A DNA stretch of 29,441 nt from JBMZCV01 sp049613665 (GCA_049613665.1 JBMZCV010000051.1:1-29441), one strand, 5' to 3'; positions 16,661 through 24,147 are shown, numbered from the stretch's first letter. Numbers and translations are program-made. The notes: generated by a model not told the origin, from the sequence alone.

Positions 16661-16668
16661 CAAAGTTA
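16661..16668 (-). promoter_or_regulatory. Bacteroidetes -7 box TAACTTTG for the hydrolase gene
   Basis: Minus-strand TAACTTTG fits TAnnTTTG. It is about 91 bases before the hydrolase ATG, with the palindrome between them. No clear -33 TTG at the standard spacing. Confidence 0.5.
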
Positions 16669-16690
16669 AAAAAGAACACCAATTGTTTTT

Positions 16691-16796
16691 AATAAGCAGT
16701 CTGACAAATTTATTCTGCAAATTCCGAAAGCTAGCATATCAAAACTCAAGGTTTGAGCATCAAATTATTTATTTTTATTTAGTGTTTGACATTTAT
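16691..16796 (+). repeat. Repeat family B, long copy ending on the LysE stop codon
   Basis: 106 bases from AATAAGCAGTCTGACAAATT to GTGTTTGACATTTA. It aligns with 23512-23615 and 3981-4082 (AATAAG-AGTC-GACAAATTTATTCT, AAAGCTA, TTTGAGCATC). Its last bases include the TAA stop of the leftward LysE gene. Confidence 0.7.
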
Positions 16797-17422
16797 TTTT
16801 TAGCAAAAAGCAAACTCAAACCTAAAATGGTCAGCACAAAAACCTTGCTCCATTTCGTGATTTTCCAAAACTTTGGGCTATTGACATATTTCGTCAAATT
16901 GCCAGATAAAATAGCAATTAAACTAAAAACAACAATTGCTTGTATCATAAAAATAAGCCCTAAAATAATCATTTGAATGGTGATATAAAAACCATTGTTG
17001 CTCACAAATTGAGGCAAAAAAGCGATAAAAAACAAAGAAACTTTAGGATTTAACACATTCATCAAAAAACCTTTTCGTATCAAAGGCAAAACTTCAAAAT
17101 CTTCTGTTATTTTTTTAGCGTTCAAATCTAAAGTTGGTTTTTGCTCTTTGATAGCACCAAAAGCTAAGTAAAACAAATAGGCTGCTCCCAAATATTTGAC
17201 GACCGAAAAGGCAAGAGCAGAGTTTTGAATAATGATAGACAAGCCAGTAGCAGCAGCGAGTGTATGCACTAAAACGCCCAAAGAAAGGCCTATTGAAATA
17301 GCAATACCATTTTTATGTCCTTTTGTTAAGCTCTCTGTCAATACGAAAATATTGTCGGGGCCAGGCATCAACGACAATAAAATAGAAGCAACCAAAAATG
17401 AGAAGATTAATTCTAGTTCCAT
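16793..17422 (-). CDS. LysE/RhtB family amino-acid exporter
   Basis: A 209-residue membrane protein with six predicted helices and the family signature near the N-terminus (LMPGPDNIFVLTESLTKGHK, about 18-37), plus the conserved NVLNPKVSLFFIAFLPQFV in the middle. LysE/RhtB proteins export amino acids or related small molecules; the substrate is unknown. It is the last gene of a probable three-gene leftward operon, 21 bases after the PP2C gene. Its stop codon falls in a family B repeat. Confidence 0.92.
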   Translation of the reverse strand: MELELIFSFLVASILLSLMPGPDNIFVLTESLTKGHKNGIAISIGLSLGVLVHTLAAATGLSIIIQNSALAFSVVKYLGAAYLFYLAFGAIKEQKPTLDLNAKKITEDFEVLPLIRKGFLMNVLNPKVSLFFIAFLPQFVSNNGFYITIQMIILGLIFMIQAIVVFSLIAILSGNLTKYVNSPKFWKITKWSKVFVLTILGLSLLFAKK

Positions 17423-17443
17423 TAGTGCATTTTTTTTGAAATC

Positions 17444-18184
17444 TTATGTTATTATGATACGAATAATCGACAAATCATCGCTAGGTTTTAAGCCAAATTT
17501 TCGCTCAATCTCTAGTAATTTTCTACTCAACATATTTTTCTGATTTTCCCATTGCTTATCAATAAGTAACAACTCAATGATATGCGAATTCTTTACAGAA
17601 ATATACTGTTTGCCATCAAATTTTTTAAATGTGAAAATACCATCTGTCGAAATGCTTAAATCATAAATATTTTGCAGATACAACTTTTGTTTTTGCGATG
17701 TAAACCAAGTATCAAAATTTTCATATAAATGATAAGCCAAATAATCTGGTTTGTTATCTTGCTCATATTCAGTGTACTTACTGTTGCAACAAATCAATCC
17801 ATCTCCAATTGTTATAAAAACAGCCGTTCTATTTTTGTGATTTAAAATGCCAAGTATTAAAGTGCTTAATAATTCTTCTTGTTCGAGCATCAACAGGTTT
17901 TTGATGTCTTGTAAGGTGCTGAATAATTGCCGCAATATTTCTTCTAAATAGCCATCTAACGATTTTTCGGTTTTTTCGACAAAGGTTTTGAAGCTTATTT
18001 CTTTGGCTATCTTACGCAAAGTTTTTCCGATTAATGTAGAAGCAAAATGGCTTTCTGTTCCCATAGAACAACCGTCCATCACAGCAATCAATAGTTTGTC
18101 TTCTCCAATTTCGCTTGTTATTAGAGCATCTTCATTATGGTTGAGATGAAACTGCCCAATGGTTGATACTTCATATTTTTTCAT
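17444..18184 (-). CDS. PP2C-family protein phosphatase
   Basis: A 246-residue stand-alone PP2C-type phosphatase. Motifs in order: NHNE18-D19-A near the N-terminus, LIAVMD37-G38 (metal-binding Asp-Gly), TIGDGLICCN in the middle, STDGIF, and the C-terminal SDDLSIIRI. The metal ligands of the family appear to be present, so it is probably an active Ser/Thr phosphatase. I chose ATG 18184; the frame continues to a TTG at 18229 (261 residues), but those 15 residues do not look like family sequence. It lies between a nitroreductase and a LysE exporter; no partner kinase is visible. Confidence 0.78.
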   Translation of the reverse strand: MKKYEVSTIGQFHLNHNEDALITSEIGEDKLLIAVMDGCSMGTESHFASTLIGKTLRKIAKEISFKTFVEKTEKSLDGYLEEILRQLFSTLQDIKNLLMLEQEELLSTLILGILNHKNRTAVFITIGDGLICCNSKYTEYEQDNKPDYLAYHLYENFDTWFTSQKQKLYLQNIYDLSISTDGIFTFKKFDGKQYISVKNSHIIELLLIDKQWENQKNMLSRKLLEIERKFGLKPSDDLSIIRIIIT

Positions 18185-18251
18185 ACTTTCCAAACAGCTC
18201 AATTTGTGATTTAATTCCTTTTTCGTCAAAAGCTTTTTTCACTAAAAAAAG

Positions 18252-18851
18252 CTATCGCCATTCAATTTTATCTGCAATTGGTTGTTTTTTGCCAACAGGC
18301 CACGCTTTCGCAGCATATCCAAGATAGAAAAAGCCTAAACAACGGTCTTCCTCCGCTAAGTTCAAATAATCTTTGGCCGCCTGCTTGTAAGTCATACTGC
18401 CGCTATGCCAATAGCCAGCAATGCCATAAGCCGTTGCGGAAAGATGTAGGTTTTGCACCGCACAAGCTACTGCTTCTATGTCTTCTATCAAAGGGATTTT
18501 AACCTTTGGCTTTCGTTTGACGCAAATAGCAATAATATGCGAAGCTTTGGCAGACCTTTCGGCATATTTACGAAATTTTGTTTCGTTAAATTTTTCGGCA
18601 GCTGTATTTTCTTTATAAAAAATAGCCAACTTTTCGCCTAAATCTGCTTTGGCATGTCCTGCAAAAATCGTGAAACGCCACGGCTCTGTTTTGCCATGAG
18701 TTGGTGCCCAATTTGCATTTTCTAAAAGCTGTAAAATAATGTCTTTCGATATAATTTCGCCTGTATAATATTCTGGTTTTATGGTGCGTCTTTGAGCGAT
18801 AACTTGATTTACAATTGCTGGCACAAAATCGAATGTTGGTTTATTTTTCAT
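18252..18851 (-). CDS. Nitroreductase family protein (YdjA-like)
   Basis: A 199-residue FMN-dependent nitroreductase fold protein. Conserved features: IAQRRTIKPEYYTGE (18-32; the RRT/S phosphate-binding Arg pair), ENANWAPTHGKTEPWRF (about 47-63), and AVACAVQNLHLSATAYGIAGYWHSG, typical of the YdjA-type subgroup. The family reduces nitro compounds, quinones or other acceptors with NAD(P)H; the physiological substrate is unknown. It is the first gene of the probable operon nitroreductase - PP2C - LysE. Confidence 0.9.
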   Translation of the reverse strand: MKNKPTFDFVPAIVNQVIAQRRTIKPEYYTGEIISKDIILQLLENANWAPTHGKTEPWRFTIFAGHAKADLGEKLAIFYKENTAAEKFNETKFRKYAERSAKASHIIAICVKRKPKVKIPLIEDIEAVACAVQNLHLSATAYGIAGYWHSGSMTYKQAAKDYLNLAEEDRCLGFFYLGYAAKAWPVGKKQPIADKIEWR

Positions 18852-18995
18852 AGATAGTTCTTTATTTTTAGTTGAAATTTACTGTCTATCAAACCAGACA
18901 GGTTTTTTTATCACATAAAACGATATTTTTCAAGTATTAGCAAATTTTTTTATTAAAATCTGTCTGATTTCCATAAGATTTGCCTAAAAAACAAA

Positions 18996-19026
18996 AAAGG
19001 CATTAATCATTGAGATTAATGCCTTT
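18996..19026 (-). terminator. Rho-independent terminator of tmRNA
   Basis: 13 bp perfect stem AAAGGCATTAATC / GATTAATGCCTTT with a 5-base loop. On the minus strand it is followed by a T-rich run. It starts 10 bases beyond the 3' end of tmRNA. Confidence 0.9.
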
Positions 19027-19035
19027 CGTTTTTTG

Positions 19036-19430
19036 TGGAGCTGGAGGGAGTCGAACCCTCGTCCAGATACAGCTTTAACAAGCTTTCTACACGTTTAGCC
19101 ACGCTTTAATTGTCGGAAAAGAAGCAGGTACGTTGCCAACCAACTCTTTCTTACTCTCTGAAGTTTTCGTCGTTATCACAAGAGAAAAATAACGCTTATC
19201 CCAATTGAGCCGTTATGAGTTAAGACCGTCGACCGCTGACCTCAATCGAGCAAAAAGCCCTTAGCGGGAGATCCGAAGCTCCTAAATCCTCAAAAGAGGA
19301 CTAGGCAGCCATTCTCAAAGAAGTGTTGCCACTTAAAAAGGTTTGTACCTTGTGTTTTGCGAGCTAAATTGTACAACGCTCGACGTGCTTACCTACCAAA
19401 AACTCTACTGTCGAAGCCATTTGCAGCCCC
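19036..19430 (-). ncRNA. ssrA: tmRNA (transfer-messenger RNA)
   Basis: About 395 bases on the minus strand. The 5' end GGGGCTGCAAATGGCTTCGA pairs with the 3' end CAGCTCC to form the 7 bp acceptor stem. The T arm GAGGG-TTCGACT-CCCTC is perfect. CCA is not encoded after the discriminator A. The tag reading frame is at 19301-19330: GGC AAC ACT TCT TTG AGA ATG GCT GCC TAG, giving GNTSLRMAA. tmRNA rescues stalled ribosomes with SmpB and marks the product for ClpXP-type proteases. The tag's end (MAA) is normal, but the LR before it is not what I know from Bacteroidetes tags, which usually have Tyr-Ala there. Confidence 0.95.
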
Positions 19431-19910
19431 AAGATTTTCGTTTTTTATATGCCTTGCATAGATAGTAACTTTCTTGAGACTAAAAAAGTTCACTTTGAAG
19501 TATTTTTTTTTAGTAAAAAGATAAAGTTTTAATAACAGAACATAAATTTACAATGATTCTGACATTTTTTATAACAATTTTCAGTTGAATAAAAAAACGC
19601 CTTTTGACATGAGAAACATACTATTTTTCAATTCAAAAGGCTGTAAAACTTGCAAATAATGGCCACCTTAGCCTAAAAAAAATAGTATATTTAAGCCTTT
19701 GATAAAAAAATGTATAAATGTCCGAACTATTGAGAGGCTGTTTAAATTTTATCCTTTGGCTTAAAAAAAGCATTTTTTCCGCCCAAATTTTCTGTTTTTT
19801 TCGAGCCGTAGCGGTGCTATGCCACTCAAAAAGCATCAATTTGGACAAAAAATCTAGCTTTTTCAGCATCAAAAACAAAATCTAAACAGCCTCTGAATTT
19901 AAACAGTTTT
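19431..19910. other. 480-base gene-free region upstream of tmRNA
   Basis: Contains the full family C repeat (19733-19894), which lies just downstream of the ankyrin gene, and A/T-rich sequence upstream of tmRNA. The tmRNA promoter should be in 19431-19500, but no clear TAnnTTTG box is seen on the minus strand. Confidence 0.6.
19733..19894 (+). repeat. Repeat family C, full copy (162 bp, MITE-like)
   Basis: Terminal inverted repeats AGAGGCTGTTTAAA and TCTAAACAGCCTCT (13 of 14 match). The interior includes a G+C-richer stretch around 19804-19830 (GAGCCGTAGCGGTGCTATGC). The outer parts match 7960-8038 in opposite orientation. No transposase is encoded; a short open frame through it is not convincing. 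Confidence 0.75.
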
Positions 19911-20912
19911 TTATTTCAATAATTGTAAAATACTATTTAGACGATACTCTAAATCTGGTTTATTTTTATGAAAAGCTATCGCAATTTCTGCAATTTGTAG
20001 TGGTGTGCTATTGGCAGGTACACTCAAACCAGACTGCAAAGCTTTCAATTCTTTTTGAGTGGTCAAAGTTGCATCAATGCCATTAGATAATAATAAGTTT
20101 ACAATATCCAAATCGGCATCAAGCACGGCATAATGGAAAGCTGTCCAGCCATACTCATCTATGGCATCTAAATCTGCCCCTTGGCTCAATAAAAAACGAA
20201 CTGCATCAATGTCTTGCGATAAATGCAAGGGAGTTTGCTGACGAGGCGATAAAGCATTTATATCTAAACCTTTTTCAAACAAAAATTTTAAAACATCTGG
20301 CGAACTAGCAGCTAGATGAACAATAGCTTCTCCGCTTTTATCGTCAATAGCACGCAAATCTGCTCCCAAAATAGTGAGCCGTTCAAACATTCTAACTTTG
20401 TTGTTGATAGCAGTAGAAAACAATAATTCTGTATAACCTTCTACTTGTTGCATCGAGGGGGTATTGTTGAGCAAAATATTAAAAGTAAAAACATCATCAT
20501 TTCCGATAGTCAAATACATCATATTTTTTAGATAGCTCTCATCTGCAACTGTATAAACTTTTCCATTTAGTAACCAATCAACTATATCCGCCTGTCCACA
20601 ATTGACTGCTTCTTTCAATACATCATAAACATAATTTTCCTCCACCTTGAGCAAAGCACCTTTTTTTATCAAGAGGTCTGCCACTTCGAGCCGACCATTG
20701 CACGCTGCTATACACAACAATGTACTACCAAATCGAGTATCGTTTTGATATATTTGATTGATGTTGCTATCATCTTTATCTAATATACCTTCAATTTCTG
20801 TCAAATCAGCCGCTTTTACCGCTTGAAGCAAGGCTTCGGCAGTTTGTGCTTGACAAAAAAATGTTGTTGATATAACAAAAAATGACATATATATAAGTGT
20901 ATAACTTCTCAT
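19911..20912 (-). CDS. Exported ankyrin-repeat protein
   Basis: A 333-residue protein with an N-terminal signal peptide (MRSYTLIYMSFFVISTTFF, cleavage near CQAQ). Seven or more ankyrin-type repeats follow. The clearest have TLLCIAACNGRLEVADLLIKK, TPLHLS...AVRFLLSQGADLDA and TAFHYAVLDADLDIVNLLLSNG-like patterns; the first ones are degenerate. The repeats form a protein-binding surface; the partner is unknown and the protein acts outside the cytoplasm. I chose ATG 20912; the frame extends to a TTG at 20948, but those 12 residues precede a well-formed signal peptide. Single gene. Confidence 0.85.
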   Translation of the reverse strand: MRSYTLIYMSFFVISTTFFCQAQTAEALLQAVKAADLTEIEGILDKDDSNINQIYQNDTRFGSTLLCIAACNGRLEVADLLIKKGALLKVEENYVYDVLKEAVNCGQADIVDWLLNGKVYTVADESYLKNMMYLTIGNDDVFTFNILLNNTPSMQQVEGYTELLFSTAINNKVRMFERLTILGADLRAIDDKSGEAIVHLAASSPDVLKFLFEKGLDINALSPRQQTPLHLSQDIDAVRFLLSQGADLDAIDEYGWTAFHYAVLDADLDIVNLLLSNGIDATLTTQKELKALQSGLSVPANSTPLQIAEIAIAFHKNKPDLEYRLNSILQLLK

Positions 20913-21293
20913 AATTTTGTAGAGATATAAATATTTGAACCAAAACAATAGCCTACTCCAAAATATTGACTACAATTATGACCAAAGGGTTTAGTTGTTT
21001 TTGTTTTTGAGGTTGAAAATTTTAGCTATTTTCGAGCATTGATATAACACTCAAAAAAAGCTAAAGTATCAATAAAATATAGCTTTTTTTTAGGCAAAAA
21101 AAAATTGTTATTGCTGAATAATTACTTTTTTTAGTAAAAAACAATTCTTTTTTTTAAATAAATAGTTTTTTCACATGAAAACCATTCTAAAACACCTATT
21201 TTTGAGGCTAAAGTTTTGCTAATTTTCCATCAAAAATTACACCGAATTTTCATTTTTCTTTTTCTTACCAACTTTTAAACAAATAACTTGACT

Positions 21294-21385
21294 AAATAGT
21301 TAGATAGATTTATTCTACCAATTGTGAAAGCTAACACGCTGAAGTTTAAGGCATGAGCAACAAAGGAACATTTTAGTAAAACATT
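21294..21385 (+). repeat. Repeat family B, divergent copy
   Basis: AAATAGTTAGATAGATTTATT, CTACCAATTGTGAAAGCTAAC and TTTAAGGCATGAGCAAC match the left and central parts of the B consensus. The usual GTGCTTGGCACTTA end is lost. Confidence 0.55.
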
Positions 21386-21388
21386 AAG

Positions 21389-21434
21389 AATAAAGTAACT
21401 TGCTGCCTTGTAAAATAAGTAATTGGTATTTTAG
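21389..21434 (+). repeat. Direct repeat family E, copy 1
   Basis: Contains ACTTGCTGCCTTGTAAAATA followed by AGTAATT; same orientation as the copies at 21945 and 22114. Confidence 0.6.
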
Positions 21435-21489
21435 CCTTTTTATTCCATGTTATTTTATTCAAAACAACAACAACTCTCGCCGTTGCTGT

Positions 21490-21569
21490 GTGTTATCACC
21501 AGCAACTAAAAGGATAAATAGCGTATTTTAAAGTGCATTTTTTTCGTAACAACTTGTTGGTGATAACAC
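21490..21569. repeat. Long-range hairpin GTGTTATCACC/GTTGGTGATAACAC
   Basis: GTGTTATCACCAGCAAC (21490-21506) pairs with GTTGGTGATAACAC (21556-21569) over at least 11 bp, with about 50 bases between. A third GGTGATAACAC is at 21847-21857. REP-like. Confidence 0.6.
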
Positions 21570-21849
21570 CATAGCCGTCAGGTTAGTTAAAGAGTTAAAT
21601 GTTATGATACCCCAAAGGGGTAAAATATTATAGCATAGGGTTTTAACCCTATGAAAAAAGGTAATACTAATACAAACTCTGAAAGAGTGGCATAAATAAC
21701 ACCACAAAATACGTTTTATATCGCTCTTTCAGAGCTAGTTGTGTATCATAATTCAAGACATAGGGTTAAAACCCCATGCTATGTTATATAATCCCGTTGG
21801 GATATTAGCAAAAACAAAAAACTCAACTTATTATCCTGACGGCTATGGT
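21568..21849. repeat. Mirrored hairpin array (REP/BIME-like)
   Basis: The ends ACCATAGCCGTCAGG (21568-21582) and CCTGACGGCTATGGT (21835-21849) are a perfect 15 bp inverted repeat. Between them are six small palindromes in mirrored order: TACCCCAAAGGGGTA (21608), CATAGGGTTTTAACCCTATG (21634), ACTCTGAAAGAGT (21676), then GCTCTTTCAGAGC (21723), CATAGGGTTAAAACCCCATG (21759), ATCCCGTTGGGAT (21791). REP elements of this kind are often mobilised by RAYT transposases; none is in the window. Confidence 0.85.
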
Positions 21850-21944
21850 GATAACACAAACAAGGACGTGTCGTTCTTTTTTAGTATTTAGGTGGCAGGC
21901 ACTTTGATTACCATAACATTTCTATGAAACAAACATTAAAAACT

Positions 21945-21992
21945 TAAATTATAGTGTACTTGCTACACTGTAATCTAAGTAATTCTACATTT
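21945..21992 (+). repeat. Direct repeat family E, copy 2
   Basis: AAATTATAGTGTACTTGCT then AAGTAATTCTACATTTT; aligns with 22114-22160 and, in its second half, with 21389-21434. Confidence 0.6.
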
Positions 21993-21997
21993 TGAGA

Positions 21998-22024
21998 GTA
22001 TTAGAAATGACATATTTCTAATAC
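21998..22024. repeat. Perfect 11 bp hairpin
   Basis: GTATTAGAAAT and ATTTCTAATAC flank the 5-base loop GACAT. A partial inverted match, AAATATGTCATTTCT, follows at about 22068. It sits between copies 2 and 3 of repeat E. Confidence 0.65.
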
Positions 22025-22113
22025 AATAAGTGTCCATTCTTTTTTATATTTGACTCTTTTGGCTAGAAAAATATGTCATTTCTTTCTTGTTATTGAAAAA
22101 CCTTAGAAGATTT

Positions 22114-22160
22114 AAATTACAGTGTACTTGCTGCCTTGTAAAATACGCTATTTTATTTTT
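22114..22160 (+). repeat. Direct repeat family E, copy 3
   Basis: AAATTACAGTGTACTTGCTG then CCTTGTAAAATACGCTATTTT. It ends over the stop codon of the leftward mtaB gene (stop at 22159-22161). Confidence 0.6.
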
Positions 22161-23493
22161 AATGTAGCATTGTCGCTTGCTCTAGCTCTTCTACGGCTAC
22201 AAAATTATTGGGATTGATACCCAAAAGCTTCATTGTCCGAATTTCGTTGGCTAGCAAAGGGTCGTATGTCGTTTCTATTTTGATATAATTGTCTGTGAAA
22301 CCAAACATAGTATTTCCATCATTTTCTGTTTCAAACAAGACAGAACGAGTAGTTTTTAGATGTTGTTCATAAAAATGTCGTCGTTTTTTTTCTGATAAAA
22401 TTCGCAACATTTGGTTTCGTTCTCGCCTTTTATGTATTGGAACAATAGGCTTAATATCTAATGCCTGTGTATTGTTTCTTTCAGAATAAGTAAAAACATG
22501 AAAATAAGAAACATCTAATTCATTCAAAAAATGATACGTTTCTAAAAAATCTTCATGGCTTTCGCTCGGAAAACCCACAATCACATCAACACCAATGCAA
22601 CAATGAGGCATAAGGCGTTTGATAGTTTCTACACGCTCTACATACAGTTCACGTTGGTATCGGCGACGCATCAATCGCAGCATTTTGTTGTTGCCAGATT
22701 GCAAAGGAATGTGAAAGTGAGGCATAAACCGTTTTGACTGAGCCACAAAAGCAATAATTTCATCGGTTAATAAGTTGGGTTCGATAGAGGAAATACGAAA
22801 ACGCTCAACAGGAACTTCATCTAAGGCCCGAATGAGGTCTAAAAAGTTCTTTTTTTCGCCATTGCCAGCCATGCGTTTGCCATAATCGCCTATATTCACG
22901 CCTGTCAATACGATTTCTTTTACGCCCATTTTTGCGATTTCTTGTGCGTTGCGAACCACATTTTCCAACTCATCGCTCCTACTCTTTCCTCGTGCCAATG
23001 GAATGGTGCAAAAAGCACATTTATAATCACAGCCATCTTGCACTTTCAAAAAAGAGCGAGTGCGTTCTCCTACCGAAAAAGCATCAATAAACATATTGGC
23101 ATTGGCTACATCAGAAGCGATGAAGCGGCCTTTTTTGGTTTTTGTTAAATCTGTTAGATGTGCTGCCAAATTGAATTTTTCGGCTGCTCCCAATACCAAA
23201 TCTACTCCTTCTATTTCGCTAATCTCTTTGGGTTTCAATTGTGCGTAGCAGCCTACAATAACGATGTAAGCATTAGGTGAATGTTTTAAAGCTTGTCGAA
23301 TAACTTTACGACACTTTTTGTCTGCGTTTTCTGTTACAGAACAAGTATTTATTACATAAACATTTGCAGCTTGATGAAAAGGCACTGTTTTAAAGCCATT
23401 TTCATTCATTAAACGGCCTAATGCAGAGGTTTCCGAATAATTGAGTTTGCAACCCAAAGTGTAAAAAGCAACTTTTTGTTGAATAGTTTTCAT
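22159..23493 (-). CDS. mtaB: tRNA threonylcarbamoyladenosine (t6A37) methylthiotransferase MtaB
   Basis: A 444-residue radical-SAM methylthiotransferase. The N-terminal UPF0004 domain carries the three auxiliary-cluster cysteines (C15 in TLGCKLNYSET, C51 in NTCSVTENAD, C82 in VGCYAQ). The radical-SAM motif C155-DYK-C159-AF-C162 is intact. MtaB (YqeV type) converts t6A to ms2t6A at position 37 of tRNAs reading ANN codons. TLGCKLN and SVTENAD fit MtaB better than MiaB. The last 60 residues resemble a TRAM-like end. Single gene with a probable TAACTTTG box 133 bases upstream. Confidence 0.93.
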   Translation of the reverse strand: MKTIQQKVAFYTLGCKLNYSETSALGRLMNENGFKTVPFHQAANVYVINTCSVTENADKKCRKVIRQALKHSPNAYIVIVGCYAQLKPKEISEIEGVDLVLGAAEKFNLAAHLTDLTKTKKGRFIASDVANANMFIDAFSVGERTRSFLKVQDGCDYKCAFCTIPLARGKSRSDELENVVRNAQEIAKMGVKEIVLTGVNIGDYGKRMAGNGEKKNFLDLIRALDEVPVERFRISSIEPNLLTDEIIAFVAQSKRFMPHFHIPLQSGNNKMLRLMRRRYQRELYVERVETIKRLMPHCCIGVDVIVGFPSESHEDFLETYHFLNELDVSYFHVFTYSERNNTQALDIKPIVPIHKRRERNQMLRILSEKKRRHFYEQHLKTTRSVLFETENDGNTMFGFTDNYIKIETTYDPLLANEIRTMKLLGINPNNFVAVEELEQATMLH

Positions 23494-23511
23494 ATTTTCT
23501 TTGTGATAATA

Positions 23512-23615
23512 AGTAGTCGGACAAATTTATTCTACAAATGGTGGAAGCTTACATCTTATTTTTTTAAGACATAAGCATCGAAGTGTCCTATTATTAAAAT
23601 AGTGCTTCGCACTTA
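23512..23615 (+). repeat. Repeat family B, long copy
   Basis: 104 bases from ATAAGTAGTCGGACAAATTT to the palindromic end AGTGCTTCGCACTTA. It is the best-preserved copy and was used as reference for the family. It starts 19 bases upstream of the mtaB start codon. Confidence 0.7.
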
Positions 23616-23625
23616 TTGAACTAAG

Positions 23626-23633
23626 CAAAGTTA
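23626..23633 (-). promoter_or_regulatory. Bacteroidetes -7 box TAACTTTG for mtaB
   Basis: Minus-strand TAACTTTGC fits TAnnTTTG. It is 133 bases upstream of mtaB, directly outside the family B copy, so the mtaB leader would include the repeat. Confidence 0.45.
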
Positions 23634-23705
23634 ATAAAAAAGCTGGAAATATTGTTTTTATATATCTAAAAACAAATAAAACATAACCAACATAAAGCTA
23701 AAAAA

Positions 23706-23826
23706 GGAAACGGTTTGCATTGTAGCAATTTTGCCTAAAAGAAATCCATTTCTACTTATACTATTGCTTTGCCTAACAGAAAAGAGTCTGATTTTTTATA
23801 TCAAAAGCCTATACCTAAACAGTTGC
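23706..23826 (+). repeat. Repeat family A, long form (121 bp)
   Basis: Blocks TAGCAATTTTGCCTAAAAG, CTTTGCCTAACAG, TATCAAAAGCCTATACCTAA and ACAGTTGC align in order with the reverse complement of 10347-10466, at nearly the same length. The left terminus is degenerate. Confidence 0.65.
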
Positions 23827-23858
23827 GTTTTTTTTTAGGCAAAAAACTTTTCTTTTAT

Positions 23859-23866
23859 TAACTTTG
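23859..23866 (+). promoter_or_regulatory. Bacteroidetes -7 box TAACTTTG
   Basis: TAACTTTGCA fits the -7 element and start site, just after the family A copy. The nearest rightward gene begins 445 bases away, so its target is uncertain. Confidence 0.35.
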
Positions 23867-23892
23867 CAGGCTACTTATTCAAAAATAAGCGT

Positions 23893-24032
23893 TCTCTGAC
23901 AATTTGGGTAATTTGATTCTTATTTAATAATGATATTTTTTGCATATATGTAATTGTAGCTAGTTTTTAGACACAAACATTGAGTCTATACATCATCAAA
24001 AAAAAAGATAATGATACCCAAATTATAAGAGA
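23893..24032. repeat. Inverted repeat with 18-base arms
   Basis: TCTCTGACAATTTGGGTA (23893-23910) and TACCCAAATTATAAGAGA (24015-24032) pair at 15 of 18 positions with 104 bases between. The loop holds a smaller hairpin, TAGAC/GTCTA, near 23970-23990. Confidence 0.55.
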
Positions 24033-24120
24033 GCCAAAATAAGTTTTACTCGTTATCTTGCGTACACTCATTTTGATATTGCAAAAAAAATATTGCTTTT
24101 GTAGCGAAAAATGTTGTGTA

Positions 24121-24147
24121 TAAGTGCCAAGTGCTATTTAATAAATG
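24121..24147 (-). repeat. Repeat family B, end fragment
   Basis: TAAGTGCCAAGTGCTATTTA followed by ATAAATG is the right end of family B in reverse orientation. A diverged continuation may run to about 24195. Confidence 0.5.

Larger units (their letters stand above)
20949..22158. other. 1.2 kb gene-free repeat island
   Basis: No reading frame here is convincing. It contains, in order: A/T-rich sequence with a faint family-C-like stretch (20990-21040), a B-type repeat (21294-21385), three direct copies of an about 46-base unit (21389, 21945, 22114), a long-range hairpin (21490-21569), a mirrored hairpin array (21568-21849) and a perfect 11 bp hairpin (21998-22024). Confidence 0.8.

Noticed and set aside
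18880..18907. CTGTCT...AGACAG hairpin with T run upstream of the nitroreductase gene
   Set aside because: The stem is only 6 bp and points away from the gene it precedes; no gene ends there to need a terminator.
19036..19100. Possible tRNA gene from a TTCGA-type T arm
   Set aside because: The T arm and acceptor belong to tmRNA; the 5' half is 330 bases away and there is no anticodon arm.
19633..19878. 81-residue minus-strand frame through the family C repeat
   Set aside because: It runs across the repeat boundary into unrelated sequence and is missing in the shorter C copy. It may hold a trace of an old coding region, but not a gene.
21389..22160. CRISPR-like array
   Set aside because: Repeats are few, irregularly spaced and differ in sequence; no cas genes nearby.
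22555..23248. Plus-strand frames of 60-68 residues inside mtaB
   Set aside because: All are opposite an intact radical-SAM gene with its cluster cysteines.
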